A stretch of 64,000 bases of DNA from Saltatorellus ferox (GTDB lineage Bacteria > Planctomycetota > UBA1135 > GCA-002686595). Below are positions 1 to 7,065 of the stretch, piece by piece. Position 1 is the first letter of the stretch, and each line of letters starts with the position of its first letter. A program made the translations under genes and the position numbers. Under the pieces are notes generated by a model that ran no database searches, was not told the DNA's origin, and was given only the letters and a program-made list of their open reading frames with translations. The stretch is from assembly GCA_007751475.1 (NCBI GenBank), contig CP036434.1:1240001-1304000 (forward strand), in the 5' to 3' direction.

Positions 1-1
1 G

Positions 2-2458
2 ATGGCCTCGTCCATGGATGCCAGCATGATGTCCGGGTCGTCGGCTGGATCCCCTGACGAGGCGTCTGGCCTGCTCGCCGACGGGCTCTGGGTGGGCTTC
101 CACGAGGTCTTCGATGGACTGCCGATGAACGGCGACCTGCGGATAGAAGGACTGACGAGCTGGCGCGGTGGCGATTCGCTGCCGGCGCCGCGGGTCGACC
201 TTCTCGTCGACGGCGAGGCCGTACAGACCATGCAGGCCACGGAGCCGATCTTCGAGATCTCGCGCGCCGAGCTGGGGCCGGGCGAGCACACGTTTCAGCT
301 GCGGGCGGAGCAGATCGGCGGGCGCGTCGCCGTCACGCCGGCGCAGACGCTCTTCGTTCGTGGGGCGACCGGGAGCCCGGGGCCGACGCGCGTTCTGCGA
401 TTCGGGATGGAAGACGAGCGCTGGCTGGCCACCGGGGCGCTTCTGCAACCCGCGGGCGAGGTCAGCGGCTCTCTCGAGCTTCCCGCAGATCTCGAGGGCT
501 GGTGCGAGCTGCGAATCGACGCGCGCGGGCCAGGCGCTCCGCACCACGGCCTCGTGACGGTGCGGGTGGAGGGCGCGCCGGATGACCGTGGTGAGCGGCC
601 GTTGCTCCTGACGGAGACGCTGGAGATACGAGACTGGTGGCGAGAGCGTTCGATCGGGGAACTGTCGCTGCCTGCGGGTTCCAAGCGCGTCGTGGTGGAA
701 GCCGAGCCGCAGCCGGACGGCGCCGCGTCCGAGCGACCGTCGCTTTACCTGCGGAGCCTCGTTCTCGAGCGACTCGACGCGCGGCCGAAGAGGGACTTCT
801 CGCCTCCAGGCGTCGAGATTCTCTATCCAGCGGACGGCGCGACGGTCGAGGCGGAACTCGACGCCGTGGTCGCGGACGTGTTCGACGATCGACGGGTGGC
901 CACGGCGGAGCTCATGGTCGACGGACGTTCGGTGGCGGCGTTCGCGCGCGTTCCGAGCGGAGCCGGGTACGCGGTGCTGCCGCTCCTGGCGCGCGACCTT
1001 GCGCCTGGCACTCACACCCTCGCCGTGCGGGTGTTCGACGAGGCGCGGAACGAGGCCGAATCGGTGTCGCGGACGGTGACCGTTCGCGAGAGGAACGACG
1101 GGGCGGCGCCTGGTGCGTTTCCGCGCGCGGTGCACCTTCTGAATCGCATGGGCCTCGGGCCGGATCCGGGTGAACTCGCGGACGTTCTTCTGCACGGCGA
1201 GGCCGCGTGGGTGGAGTCTCAGTTCACCGTCGGCGTCGGGCACGAGGTGGCGCGCGGGCGAGCGTTGGCCGACCTCGGCGGGGCGATTCCGTACCAGGCG
1301 CAGCAGCTGGCGCTGCAGATCGCGCTCACGACCGATCAGCCGCTTCGGGAGCGGTTCGCGCTGTTCCTCGACAATCACTTCAGCACCTGGGCCGATAAGA
1401 CCGGGATGACCTCGGAGTGGGGGGATCATCGGCGCTATCAGGACGTCGGCCTTGCGCCGTTCGGCGAGCTGCTGTGGACGGCGATGTCGAGCCCGGTGAT
1501 GCTCGTCTACCTCGATCAGCAGAAGAGCTTTCGCGGGCGGCTGAACGAGAACCTGGCGCGTGAGCTGCTGGAGCTGCACACGGTCGGGGTGAACGGCGGC
1601 TACGACCAGGCGGACGTGACGGCGCTCGCGGGGCTGCTCTGCGGTTTGACGGTCGGGGAGGAGGCGCCGCCGGACGGTGCGGGTCAGTACCTCTCCAGGG
1701 TGTTTCGCTTCGCGCCCGATCTCGCGGATCCCGCGCCGCAGACGGTGCTCGGCGCCAGGTTCGAGGCTGCGGAGGGGGACTACACCCCGTTCGAGCGATT
1801 CGGCGCCGTACTCGATCATCTGGCCGCGCATCCGATGACGGCGCGGTTCTGGGCGCACAAGCTGGCGGAGCACTTCGTGGGGGCGCCCGCGCCCGAGGCG
1901 CTCGTCGAGGATCTGGCGGAGCGCTTTCTCGCGACCGGCGGGGATACGCGCGAGCTGCTGCGCTGCATCGCGGAGCATCCTGCCTTCTGGGCGGCGATGG
2001 GAACCGGGCGGGTGGCGAGTCCGCTCGACTTCGGGGTGCGGTTCGCACGGGCGACGACGCCCCGGCATCTCCATGGTCACGTTCAGACGCTCATGGCGTC
2101 CGCGGGCATGGGGCTCTTTGATCACGAGGCGCCGGACGGCTACCCCGAGGACGACGAGGCGTGGGTCGACTCGAACGGGCTGCTGGCGCGCTGGAGGCTG
2201 GCGCAGAACGCGTCGTGGGCGGCGCGGGCGCTGGTGCCCGAGGAGCTGCGGCGTGCGGGTCGGGGGGACAGCCAGCAGGAGTACAGCGAGCTGGCGATCG
2301 ACCACGCGTCGTTTCGCCTGCTCGGGCGGCTTCTGGGGCCGGACTCGAGGGCGGCGGCGCTGGCGTATCTCGCGGAGCTCGGTGGAGACAGCGCTCCGAA
2401 GGAGATCGATCAGATGTGCGTCCTGCTCACGCGCTTTCCCGAAGCCAATCTGAGGTAG
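2..2458 (+). CDS. DUF1800 family protein, probably 5'-truncated by the window edge
   Basis: At least 818 residues are visible. The reading frame is open to the left edge, so the first ATG at base 2 may be internal and the true N-terminus may lie outside the window. Residues about 1-350 look like extracellular beta-sandwich modules, with Ig-like patterns such as VEILYPADGATVEA. From about residue 375 the sequence matches the DUF1800 family: a LLNRMGLGP start, RFALFLDNHFST, the LNENLARELLELHTVG block, then FWAHKLAEHFVG. DUF1800 genes are characteristically paired with DUF1501 genes, and here a DUF1501 gene begins 4 bases after the TAG stop. The molecular function of the family is not established; an envelope or secreted role is inferred from the Ig-like modules and the Tat-type partner. 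The family call is firm; the start is not. Confidence 0.9.
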   Translation: MASSMDASMMSGSSAGSPDEASGLLADGLWVGFHEVFDGLPMNGDLRIEGLTSWRGGDSLPAPRVDLLVDGEAVQTMQATEPIFEISRAELGPGEHTFQLRAEQIGGRVAVTPAQTLFVRGATGSPGPTRVLRFGMEDERWLATGALLQPAGEVSGSLELPADLEGWCELRIDARGPGAPHHGLVTVRVEGAPDDRGERPLLLTETLEIRDWWRERSIGELSLPAGSKRVVVEAEPQPDGAASERPSLYLRSLVLERLDARPKRDFSPPGVEILYPADGATVEAELDAVVADVFDDRRVATAELMVDGRSVAAFARVPSGAGYAVLPLLARDLAPGTHTLAVRVFDEARNEAESVSRTVTVRERNDGAAPGAFPRAVHLLNRMGLGPDPGELADVLLHGEAAWVESQFTVGVGHEVARGRALADLGGAIPYQAQQLALQIALTTDQPLRERFALFLDNHFSTWADKTGMTSEWGDHRRYQDVGLAPFGELLWTAMSSPVMLVYLDQQKSFRGRLNENLARELLELHTVGVNGGYDQADVTALAGLLCGLTVGEEAPPDGAGQYLSRVFRFAPDLADPAPQTVLGARFEAAEGDYTPFERFGAVLDHLAAHPMTARFWAHKLAEHFVGAPAPEALVEDLAERFLATGGDTRELLRCIAEHPAFWAAMGTGRVASPLDFGVRFARATTPRHLHGHVQTLMASAGMGLFDHEAPDGYPEDDEAWVDSNGLLARWRLAQNASWAARALVPEELRRAGRGDSQQEYSELAIDHASFRLLGRLLGPDSRAAALAYLAELGGDSAPKEIDQMCVLLTRFPEANLR

Positions 2459-2462
2459 ACCG

Positions 2463-3779
2463 ATGGAATCGAAGCTCAACGAAGAGAGTCTGGACCGGCG
2501 CACGTTCCTGCGTGGATCGGTGGCGCTGGCGGCAGCGGCTGCTGGCTGGCCGCAAGAGGCGGCAGGCGGATCGGCGGAGACTGCGAAGTCGAAGCGCCGC
2601 ACGGTCGTGATCGTGTTCCTGCGGGGCGGCTGCGATGGTCTGCATCTCGTCGTGCCGTACGGTGACCCTGACTACGCGGCGCTCCGTCCGGGGCTCGCAG
2701 TACGTGAACCGGGAGAGCGGGGAGGCGTGGTTCCGATCAACGAACTCTTCGGGCTGCATCCGGCGGCGGCGGCGCTGTCGCCGCTGTTCGCGAGCGGTGC
2801 GCTGGCGGCGCTGCATGCGGTCGGTCACCCCGACAACACGCGGTCGCACTTCGAGGAGCAGGAGCGCTGGGAGCTGGCGCAGGTCAACGCCGAGGTGGGC
2901 GCGCCGGGCTGGCTCGGCCGCTACCTCGCGCACGGAGGGATCGAGCCGCGTGGGCCTATCCGCGCGATCGCGCTGGGCAAGGGCGTGCCGAGGAGCCTGC
3001 GGGGACCGCTACCGGCTCTGGCGATCGATCGTCTGGATGAGTTGAGCGTGTCGGGTGAGGCGAAGGGGCTCGATGCGACGATGAATGCGCTGCGTCGTGC
3101 GTATGGAGAGAATCGAGCGGACGCGGAGGCGGCGAAGACATCGTCGGCGGCGCGGAAGAGTGGAGCGAGGGATCTCCTGCGGCGCGACGGGGATGCGACG
3201 CTGGATGCGATGCGCCGACTCAGCGAGGTCGCGCAGACGCCTTTCGAGCCGAAGGGCAAGTACCCGAGGGTCGCGCTCGGTCAGCATCTCCTGGAGGCGG
3301 CGCGTCTCGTCGATTCGGACCTGGGCCTGGAGGTGATCCAGATCGACCATGGCGGTTTCGACACGCACCAGAACCAGGAACCGTCGTGGTCGAACCTGGT
3401 GACCCCCCTTTCCCAGGGTCTGGCAGCCTTCACGGCGGACATGGAGGCGAGGGGCCGAATGGACGAGGTGTTGCTTCTAACGATCTCCGAGTTCGGTCGA
3501 ACGGCCCGAGTCAACGGCACGGGGGGGACAGACCACGGAAGCGGCGGCTGCGTGCTGGCCCTGGGCGGCCCCATCCAAAACCACGCCACCCCCCCCAAAC
3601 AAGTGGTGGGAGACTGGCCCACCCTGTCTCCATCCTCCCTGCACGAAAACCGAGACTTGAAAACGGTGACGGACATCCGAAACCTCTACGCGGAGACCCT
3701 GACCCGCTTCCTGGGCGTCAAAGACCTGACCCCCATCCTCCCCACCTGGACCCCGACCCCCCTGAACCTGCTCACCTGA
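2463..3779 (+). CDS. DUF1501 family protein with Tat-type signal
   Basis: A 438-residue protein starting 4 bases after the DUF1800 stop, so the two are almost certainly co-transcribed. The N-terminus carries a twin-arginine motif (DRRTFLRG, about residues 12-19) followed by an Ala-rich hydrophobic stretch, which predicts Tat export. The body has the DUF1501 signatures: VVIVFLRGGCDGLH near residue 50, the QIDHGGFDTHQNQ segment in the middle, and TISEFGRTARVNGTGGTDHG in the second half. The family is related to the alkaline-phosphatase/sulfatase fold, but its substrate is unknown. The last 80-90 codons are unusually C-rich and G-poor (strings such as PTWTPTPLNLLT), unlike the G-rich upstream part. 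The gene ends 11 bases before a long palindrome. Confidence 0.93.
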   Translation: MESKLNEESLDRRTFLRGSVALAAAAAGWPQEAAGGSAETAKSKRRTVVIVFLRGGCDGLHLVVPYGDPDYAALRPGLAVREPGERGGVVPINELFGLHPAAAALSPLFASGALAALHAVGHPDNTRSHFEEQERWELAQVNAEVGAPGWLGRYLAHGGIEPRGPIRAIALGKGVPRSLRGPLPALAIDRLDELSVSGEAKGLDATMNALRRAYGENRADAEAAKTSSAARKSGARDLLRRDGDATLDAMRRLSEVAQTPFEPKGKYPRVALGQHLLEAARLVDSDLGLEVIQIDHGGFDTHQNQEPSWSNLVTPLSQGLAAFTADMEARGRMDEVLLLTISEFGRTARVNGTGGTDHGSGGCVLALGGPIQNHATPPKQVVGDWPTLSPSSLHENRDLKTVTDIRNLYAETLTRFLGVKDLTPILPTWTPTPLNLLT

Positions 3780-3790
3780 CCCACCCCCTC

Positions 3791-3914
3791 AACCGACACA
3801 TCCGGACCAGGTCCGTCCATTCCGGAACGTTTGCACCTGGTCCGTCCATTCCGGAATGAACGGACCAGGTGCGAACGTTCCGGAACAAACGGACCTGGTC
3901 CGGATGTGTCAGTT
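3791..3914. repeat. Long palindrome between convergent genes
   Basis: Two arms of 62 bases (3791-3852 and 3853-3914) are reverse complements with 6 mismatches and no spacer; the centre is CCGG at 3851-3854. Each arm contains repeated words (GGACCAGGTCCGT-like and CCATTCCGGAA-like), so the element is also internally repetitive. Read as minus-strand RNA, five of the six mismatches become G-U wobbles, so an RNA hairpin would be essentially continuous. It starts 11 bases after the DUF1501 stop and includes the stop codon of the convergent kinase (3909-3911). There is no T-tract, so it is not a classical intrinsic terminator. It may be a dispersed palindromic repeat or a bidirectional transcription barrier. 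No second copy was noticed in this window. Confidence 0.9.
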
Positions 3915-5594
3915 CGAGGGGGGGCGGCGGGGGGGGACTTGGGCCAGGACGGCGGCGGCGAGGGCGGCCGTGTCGATGGGTTTGCCCAGGACCGTGTCCA
4001 TTCCTGATGCGAAGCAGCGGTCGCGGTCTGCGGGGGCCGTGTTGGCGGTCAGGGCCAGGATGGGCGTGTGGGGGTGGCCGGGGCGGGAGGCTTCCAGGGC
4101 TCGGATCTTCGCCGTGGCCTCGTTGCCGTCCATGTTCGGCATCTGGCAGTCCATCAGGATGGCGTCGAAGTGGCCCGCCTCCCAGGCGGCGACGGCCAGG
4201 AGGCCGTCTTCCACCAGATGGGCCTCGGCACCGAGTCGCTTCAGGTGCAGTTGCGCCACCTTCTGGTTCACCGGATGGTCCTCGGCCACCAGGATCCTGA
4301 GGCCGCTGAGGGAGCCGCCTGCGGCGACCGCGTTGGGCTCCGTGGACACGGGGCGGAGACTCTCCAGCGCGGCCTCTACTTCCGGCATGAAGAGTGGTGC
4401 GAGGAGGGAGGCGTTGTCGCCGAGGGCCTCGGCGCCCAGCGATCGGACGACCACGATCTTCGAGGCTCCCGTGCGGGCCTGGAGGGTCCTGCGGCACGCG
4501 TCGAGGGCTTCCGGCGACATCCCGGTTGGCTGCAGGAGCAAGCAGGCGGCCCTTGCATCGGAAGGGATGCCCGCGTCGTTCTCCTCCTCGAAAACGTCGA
4601 CCTTCACCCCGTGGTACCGGAAGTGCCTCTCGACCATTCGACTCACGACCGGGTCCCTGGAGAGGACGAGGAGGCGACTGATGGGCAGCGCGTGGCGATG
4701 GGCCGGGTCCGTCACCGGAGTCGGGATCCTGAACCGGAAGGCCGAGCCGATCCCTTCACGGGACCGGACCGAGATCTGCCCGCCCATCGACTCGACGATG
4801 CCTCGGGAGATCGACAGGCCGAGGCCACTTCCGCCGAATCGGCGTGCCATGCTGTTGTCGCCCTGAACGAAGTTGTCGAACAGGTCCTGTTCTGCGCCCT
4901 CGGGCATCCCGCAGCCGGAGTCCGCCACGATGAAGCACGTCTCGACCCGCCCATCTCGGTGAAGACGTGGTCGCACGCGAATGCGCACGCCCCCCTTGTC
5001 CGTGAACTTCAGCGCATTGCCGACGAGGTTCAAGAGAACCTGCCGCACCCGATCTGGGTCACCCGTCACGCCGCGCGGCACCCGCGGATCGATCTCGATG
5101 TGAAGCCCGAGATCCTTACGCCGCGCCTCGACGGCCAGCGTCTTCGCAACCGCGTGCACCACGCTCCATGGATCGAACTCCGTGGTCGTAAGGTTGACTC
5201 GACCCGCGCGGATCGCCGAGGCATCGAGAATCATGTTGATCAGGCCGAGCAGCTCCGTCGAAGACTGCAGGGCGACGCTCGCGCACTCCCTTTGGCCTTC
5301 GGTGAGCGACGAATCGAGCAGCAACTGCATCATGCCGATCGAACCGTTCAGCGGCGTGCGGAGCTCGTGGGTGACCTTCGCGAGGAACTCGTCCTTCTGA
5401 CGAGCGGCGATCCGGGCGGCGTCCAGGGCGGCTTCGAGTTCGGCCTGGCGGGCCTTGAGCTGGGCCTCCCGGTCGGAGGAGATCTCCGCCATCTGGAGCC
5501 CCGCGCGCACGTTCGCGATCGCGATCGACTGCGACTCCTGTCGCAGCTTCTCGTTCTCGAGCCGGAGTTTGCGCAGCTCTTCTTGGGGTTCCAT
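3909..5594 (-). CDS. Cytosolic hybrid histidine kinase with two receiver-like domains
   Basis: A 561-residue protein with no membrane segment. Residues 1-65 are a charged coiled coil. The DHp helix follows with KVTHELRTPLNG (phospho-acceptor His76). The ATPase domain has the N-box VLLNLVGNALKF, the G1 box DSGCGMP and the G2 box FGGSGLGLSISRG. Residues about 300-420 resemble a degenerate receiver. A canonical receiver occupies about 432-552 with ILMDCQMPNMDG (Asp482), an LTAN switch region and GKP. Lacking its own sensor domain, it probably receives signals through the coiled coil or a partner. No response-regulator gene is adjacent; the next genes on the strand encode sulfur-relay proteins starting about 30 bases beyond its stop-distal end. 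Its final codons are Pro-rich, and the stop codon lies inside the palindrome. Confidence 0.93.
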   Translation of the reverse strand: MEPQEELRKLRLENEKLRQESQSIAIANVRAGLQMAEISSDREAQLKARQAELEAALDAARIAARQKDEFLAKVTHELRTPLNGSIGMMQLLLDSSLTEGQRECASVALQSSTELLGLINMILDASAIRAGRVNLTTTEFDPWSVVHAVAKTLAVEARRKDLGLHIEIDPRVPRGVTGDPDRVRQVLLNLVGNALKFTDKGGVRIRVRPRLHRDGRVETCFIVADSGCGMPEGAEQDLFDNFVQGDNSMARRFGGSGLGLSISRGIVESMGGQISVRSREGIGSAFRFRIPTPVTDPAHRHALPISRLLVLSRDPVVSRMVERHFRYHGVKVDVFEEENDAGIPSDARAACLLLQPTGMSPEALDACRRTLQARTGASKIVVVRSLGAEALGDNASLLAPLFMPEVEAALESLRPVSTEPNAVAAGGSLSGLRILVAEDHPVNQKVAQLHLKRLGAEAHLVEDGLLAVAAWEAGHFDAILMDCQMPNMDGNEATAKIRALEASRPGHPHTPILALTANTAPADRDRCFASGMDTVLGKPIDTAALAAAVLAQVPPRRPPSN

Positions 5595-5620
5595 GGGGCT
5601 GGTCAGCGGGTCCTCTGGAC

Positions 5621-6004
5621 CTAGAACGTCAGGCTCGGCATACCGGATGCCGCGCGATTCACGATGGAAGCCAGGCCCGCCGGACGGATATCCGCCCGGA
5701 GGAGACTCGAAGACTCAGCGTGCTCGGGGAGCATGCAGTGCTGATCCAGACACTTGGTGCAGCAAGAGAGCTTGGCGCCGAGCGCCCCGAGCTGCTCGAT
5801 GATGTCCAGAATGTCGGGGCGCGGCAGTTCCTTTCTCTGCGTCCGACAGGCCCAGAAGGTGCCCCGCAGCGTGAAGAACACGTGGGTCTCCACGCCGCTG
5901 CTCTGCGCCACGAGGGCGGTATTGAGCCCCAGCGCGGTGCGGTCCGCGTCTTCGAGACCCGTGGTGATCAGGATCTGCAGCGTTCGTCCTTCGGCGGTCT
6001 TCAT
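5621..6004 (-). CDS. DsrE-family protein
   Basis: A 127-residue protein if the ATG at 6004 is used; a TTG at 6037 in the same frame would add 11 residues. It has the DsrE/DsrF-like Rossmann pattern: LQILITTGLEDADRTALGLN near the start, then HVFFTLRGTFWACRT, which resembles peroxiredoxin-like DsrE proteins. It has Cys residues in LSCCTKCLDQHC that could be redox-active or metal-binding. The family takes part in sulfur transfer or persulfide handling. It is the last gene of a minus-strand cluster tusA, dsrE-like, dsrE-like, which supports a role in a small sulfur-relay system. The exact substrate cannot be told from sequence. Confidence 0.8.
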   Translation of the reverse strand: MKTAEGRTLQILITTGLEDADRTALGLNTALVAQSSGVETHVFFTLRGTFWACRTQRKELPRPDILDIIEQLGALGAKLSCCTKCLDQHCMLPEHAESSSLLRADIRPAGLASIVNRAASGMPSLTF

Positions 6005-6040
6005 GATGGAAACGGTGACGGGCGCGGCTCGCCCCAAGGT

Positions 6041-6070
6041 GAACTCAGATGAACTCAGATGAGATCAGAT
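6041..6070. repeat. 10-bp tandem repeat across a stop codon
   Basis: Three adjacent 10-base units (GAACTCAGAT, GAACTCAGAT, GAGATCAGAT). The third contains the stop codon (6065-6067, minus strand) of the DsrE-family gene that ends at 6065. The units fill the short gap to the next gene of the same cluster. Confidence 0.85.
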
Positions 6071-6667
6071 GAAGAGCGAAGTGGAGGACTTGATGGCTGC
6101 CTGGACACAGGTCGCCGCACCGCCAAACTCCACCCCGTCCTGGATCTCGTCGACTTCGAGGCCGAGGATCTCCATGGACATCTGGCAGACGATCATGCGG
6201 ACGCCGAGGACGCTGGCCGTTTCGATCAGCGTGGGAAGCGACGCCACGTTCTTCTTCTTCATCAGGAAGCGCATCGCGCGCGGGCCGATCCCGCACATGT
6301 TCATGCGCGAGAGTCGAAGCGCGTTCGCGTTCTTCGGAAGCATCGCCGCGAACGCTGCCTGGAGCACGTTCTTGCCGCGCAAGCGCGTCCTCTTCTTGAG
6401 CGCGGTCGTTCCCCAGAACGAGAAGAACATCGTGACCGGGACGCCGGACGCCGCCGCGCTGGTCGCGAGCAAGAAAGCGCTGAGCTGCTTGTCGAAATCG
6501 CCGCTGAAGACCACGAGGGAGAGGCCTTCCTTCTGGCTCGGGGCTCCTGGCGCGGCCTGCGTCGTGCACGGGCTCGCCTCGGGCAGCTCCGAGAGCAGGC
6601 CGCGAAGCTCGGCCAGGCTCTCCTCGAGCTCCTGAATGCGGCTCTCCGTCGCGACGTCGGAGGTCAT
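6065..6667 (-). CDS. DsrE/DsrF/DrsH-like family protein (DsrE2/3-type)
   Basis: A 200-residue protein starting at the ATG at 6667, which overlaps the tusA stop by 4 bases (ATGA) and so is translationally coupled. It matches the larger peroxiredoxin-like DsrE group: LSLVVFSGDFDKQLSAFLLA opens the fold, MFFSFWGTTALKK follows, then LSRMNMCGIGPRAMRFLMKK and a C-terminal IVCQMSMEILG with conserved Cys. Such proteins commonly sit beside tusA and rhodanese genes and accept or carry sulfane sulfur; no rhodanese is present here. Residues about 10-35 form a short coiled-coil-like helix (IQELEESLAELRGLLSEL). An in-frame upstream start would overlap tusA further and is less likely. Confidence 0.88.
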   Translation of the reverse strand: MTSDVATESRIQELEESLAELRGLLSELPEASPCTTQAAPGAPSQKEGLSLVVFSGDFDKQLSAFLLATSAAASGVPVTMFFSFWGTTALKKRTRLRGKNVLQAAFAAMLPKNANALRLSRMNMCGIGPRAMRFLMKKKNVASLPTLIETASVLGVRMIVCQMSMEILGLEVDEIQDGVEFGGAATCVQAAIKSSTSLFI

Positions 6668-6891
6668 GCCTTCACCTCGATCGTGGCCGTCAGGCACTCG
6701 CTCTCTTCGAACGAGACGAGGCGATGTCCGGTCATCTCGGACCAGGCCGAGATGTCGGCCCGGAACGCGGGATCCGTGGCCTCCACCGTGAGCAGATCGC
6801 CCGGCGCGAGGTCACGCACGCGGAGCGAGAGCTGCACGATGGGCATGGGGCACTGGAGCCCGCGGCAATCGAGATGGTCCACCATGGTCAA
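6664..6891 (-). CDS. tusA: TusA-family sulfurtransferase
   Basis: A 75-residue protein with the TusA/SirA hallmark DCRGLQCPMPIVQL; the Cys in CPMP is the persulfide-carrying residue. Length and the C-terminal beta strand (LVSFEESECLTATIEVKA) are normal for the family. TusA relays sulfane sulfur from a donor to partner proteins such as DsrE-type carriers. It is the first gene of a three-gene minus-strand operon with two DsrE-family proteins, joined to the next by a 4-base overlap. That context favours a general sulfur-trafficking role over tRNA thiolation, since no tusBCDE or mnmA is nearby. Confidence 0.9.
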   Translation of the reverse strand: MTMVDHLDCRGLQCPMPIVQLSLRVRDLAPGDLLTVEATDPAFRADISAWSEMTGHRLVSFEESECLTATIEVKA

Positions 6892-7009
6892 TTCTCATTC
6901 GAGGCAAGCGTCTCCGGGCGTCTGTGCCGCGCCGGATGGCTTCGCATGGGGACGCTGTCGACCATTCGAGCGGGCGGACTGAATTCCCTGTTGGGGACGT
7001 GGCGATTTG

Positions 7010-7055
7010 CCCTGATTCCGTCCAGGGGTTGACCCGTACTGGGGCGAAATCAGGG
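7010..7055. other. Inverted repeat downstream of the sigma-fusion gene
   Basis: An 8-base perfect inverted repeat (CCCTGATT at 7010-7017, AATCAGGG at 7048-7055) with a 30-base loop. It lies just after the minus-strand stop of the sigma-fusion gene and about 120 bases upstream of tusA. It could be a weak terminator or an operator; the long loop makes this uncertain. Confidence 0.3.
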
Positions 7056-7065
7056 TCGCCCCTTC

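Noticed and set aside
4068..5624. A 518-codon plus-strand frame opposite the hybrid kinase
   Set aside because: The kinase on the minus strand has complete catalytic motifs; the plus frame has none and shows low-complexity composition.
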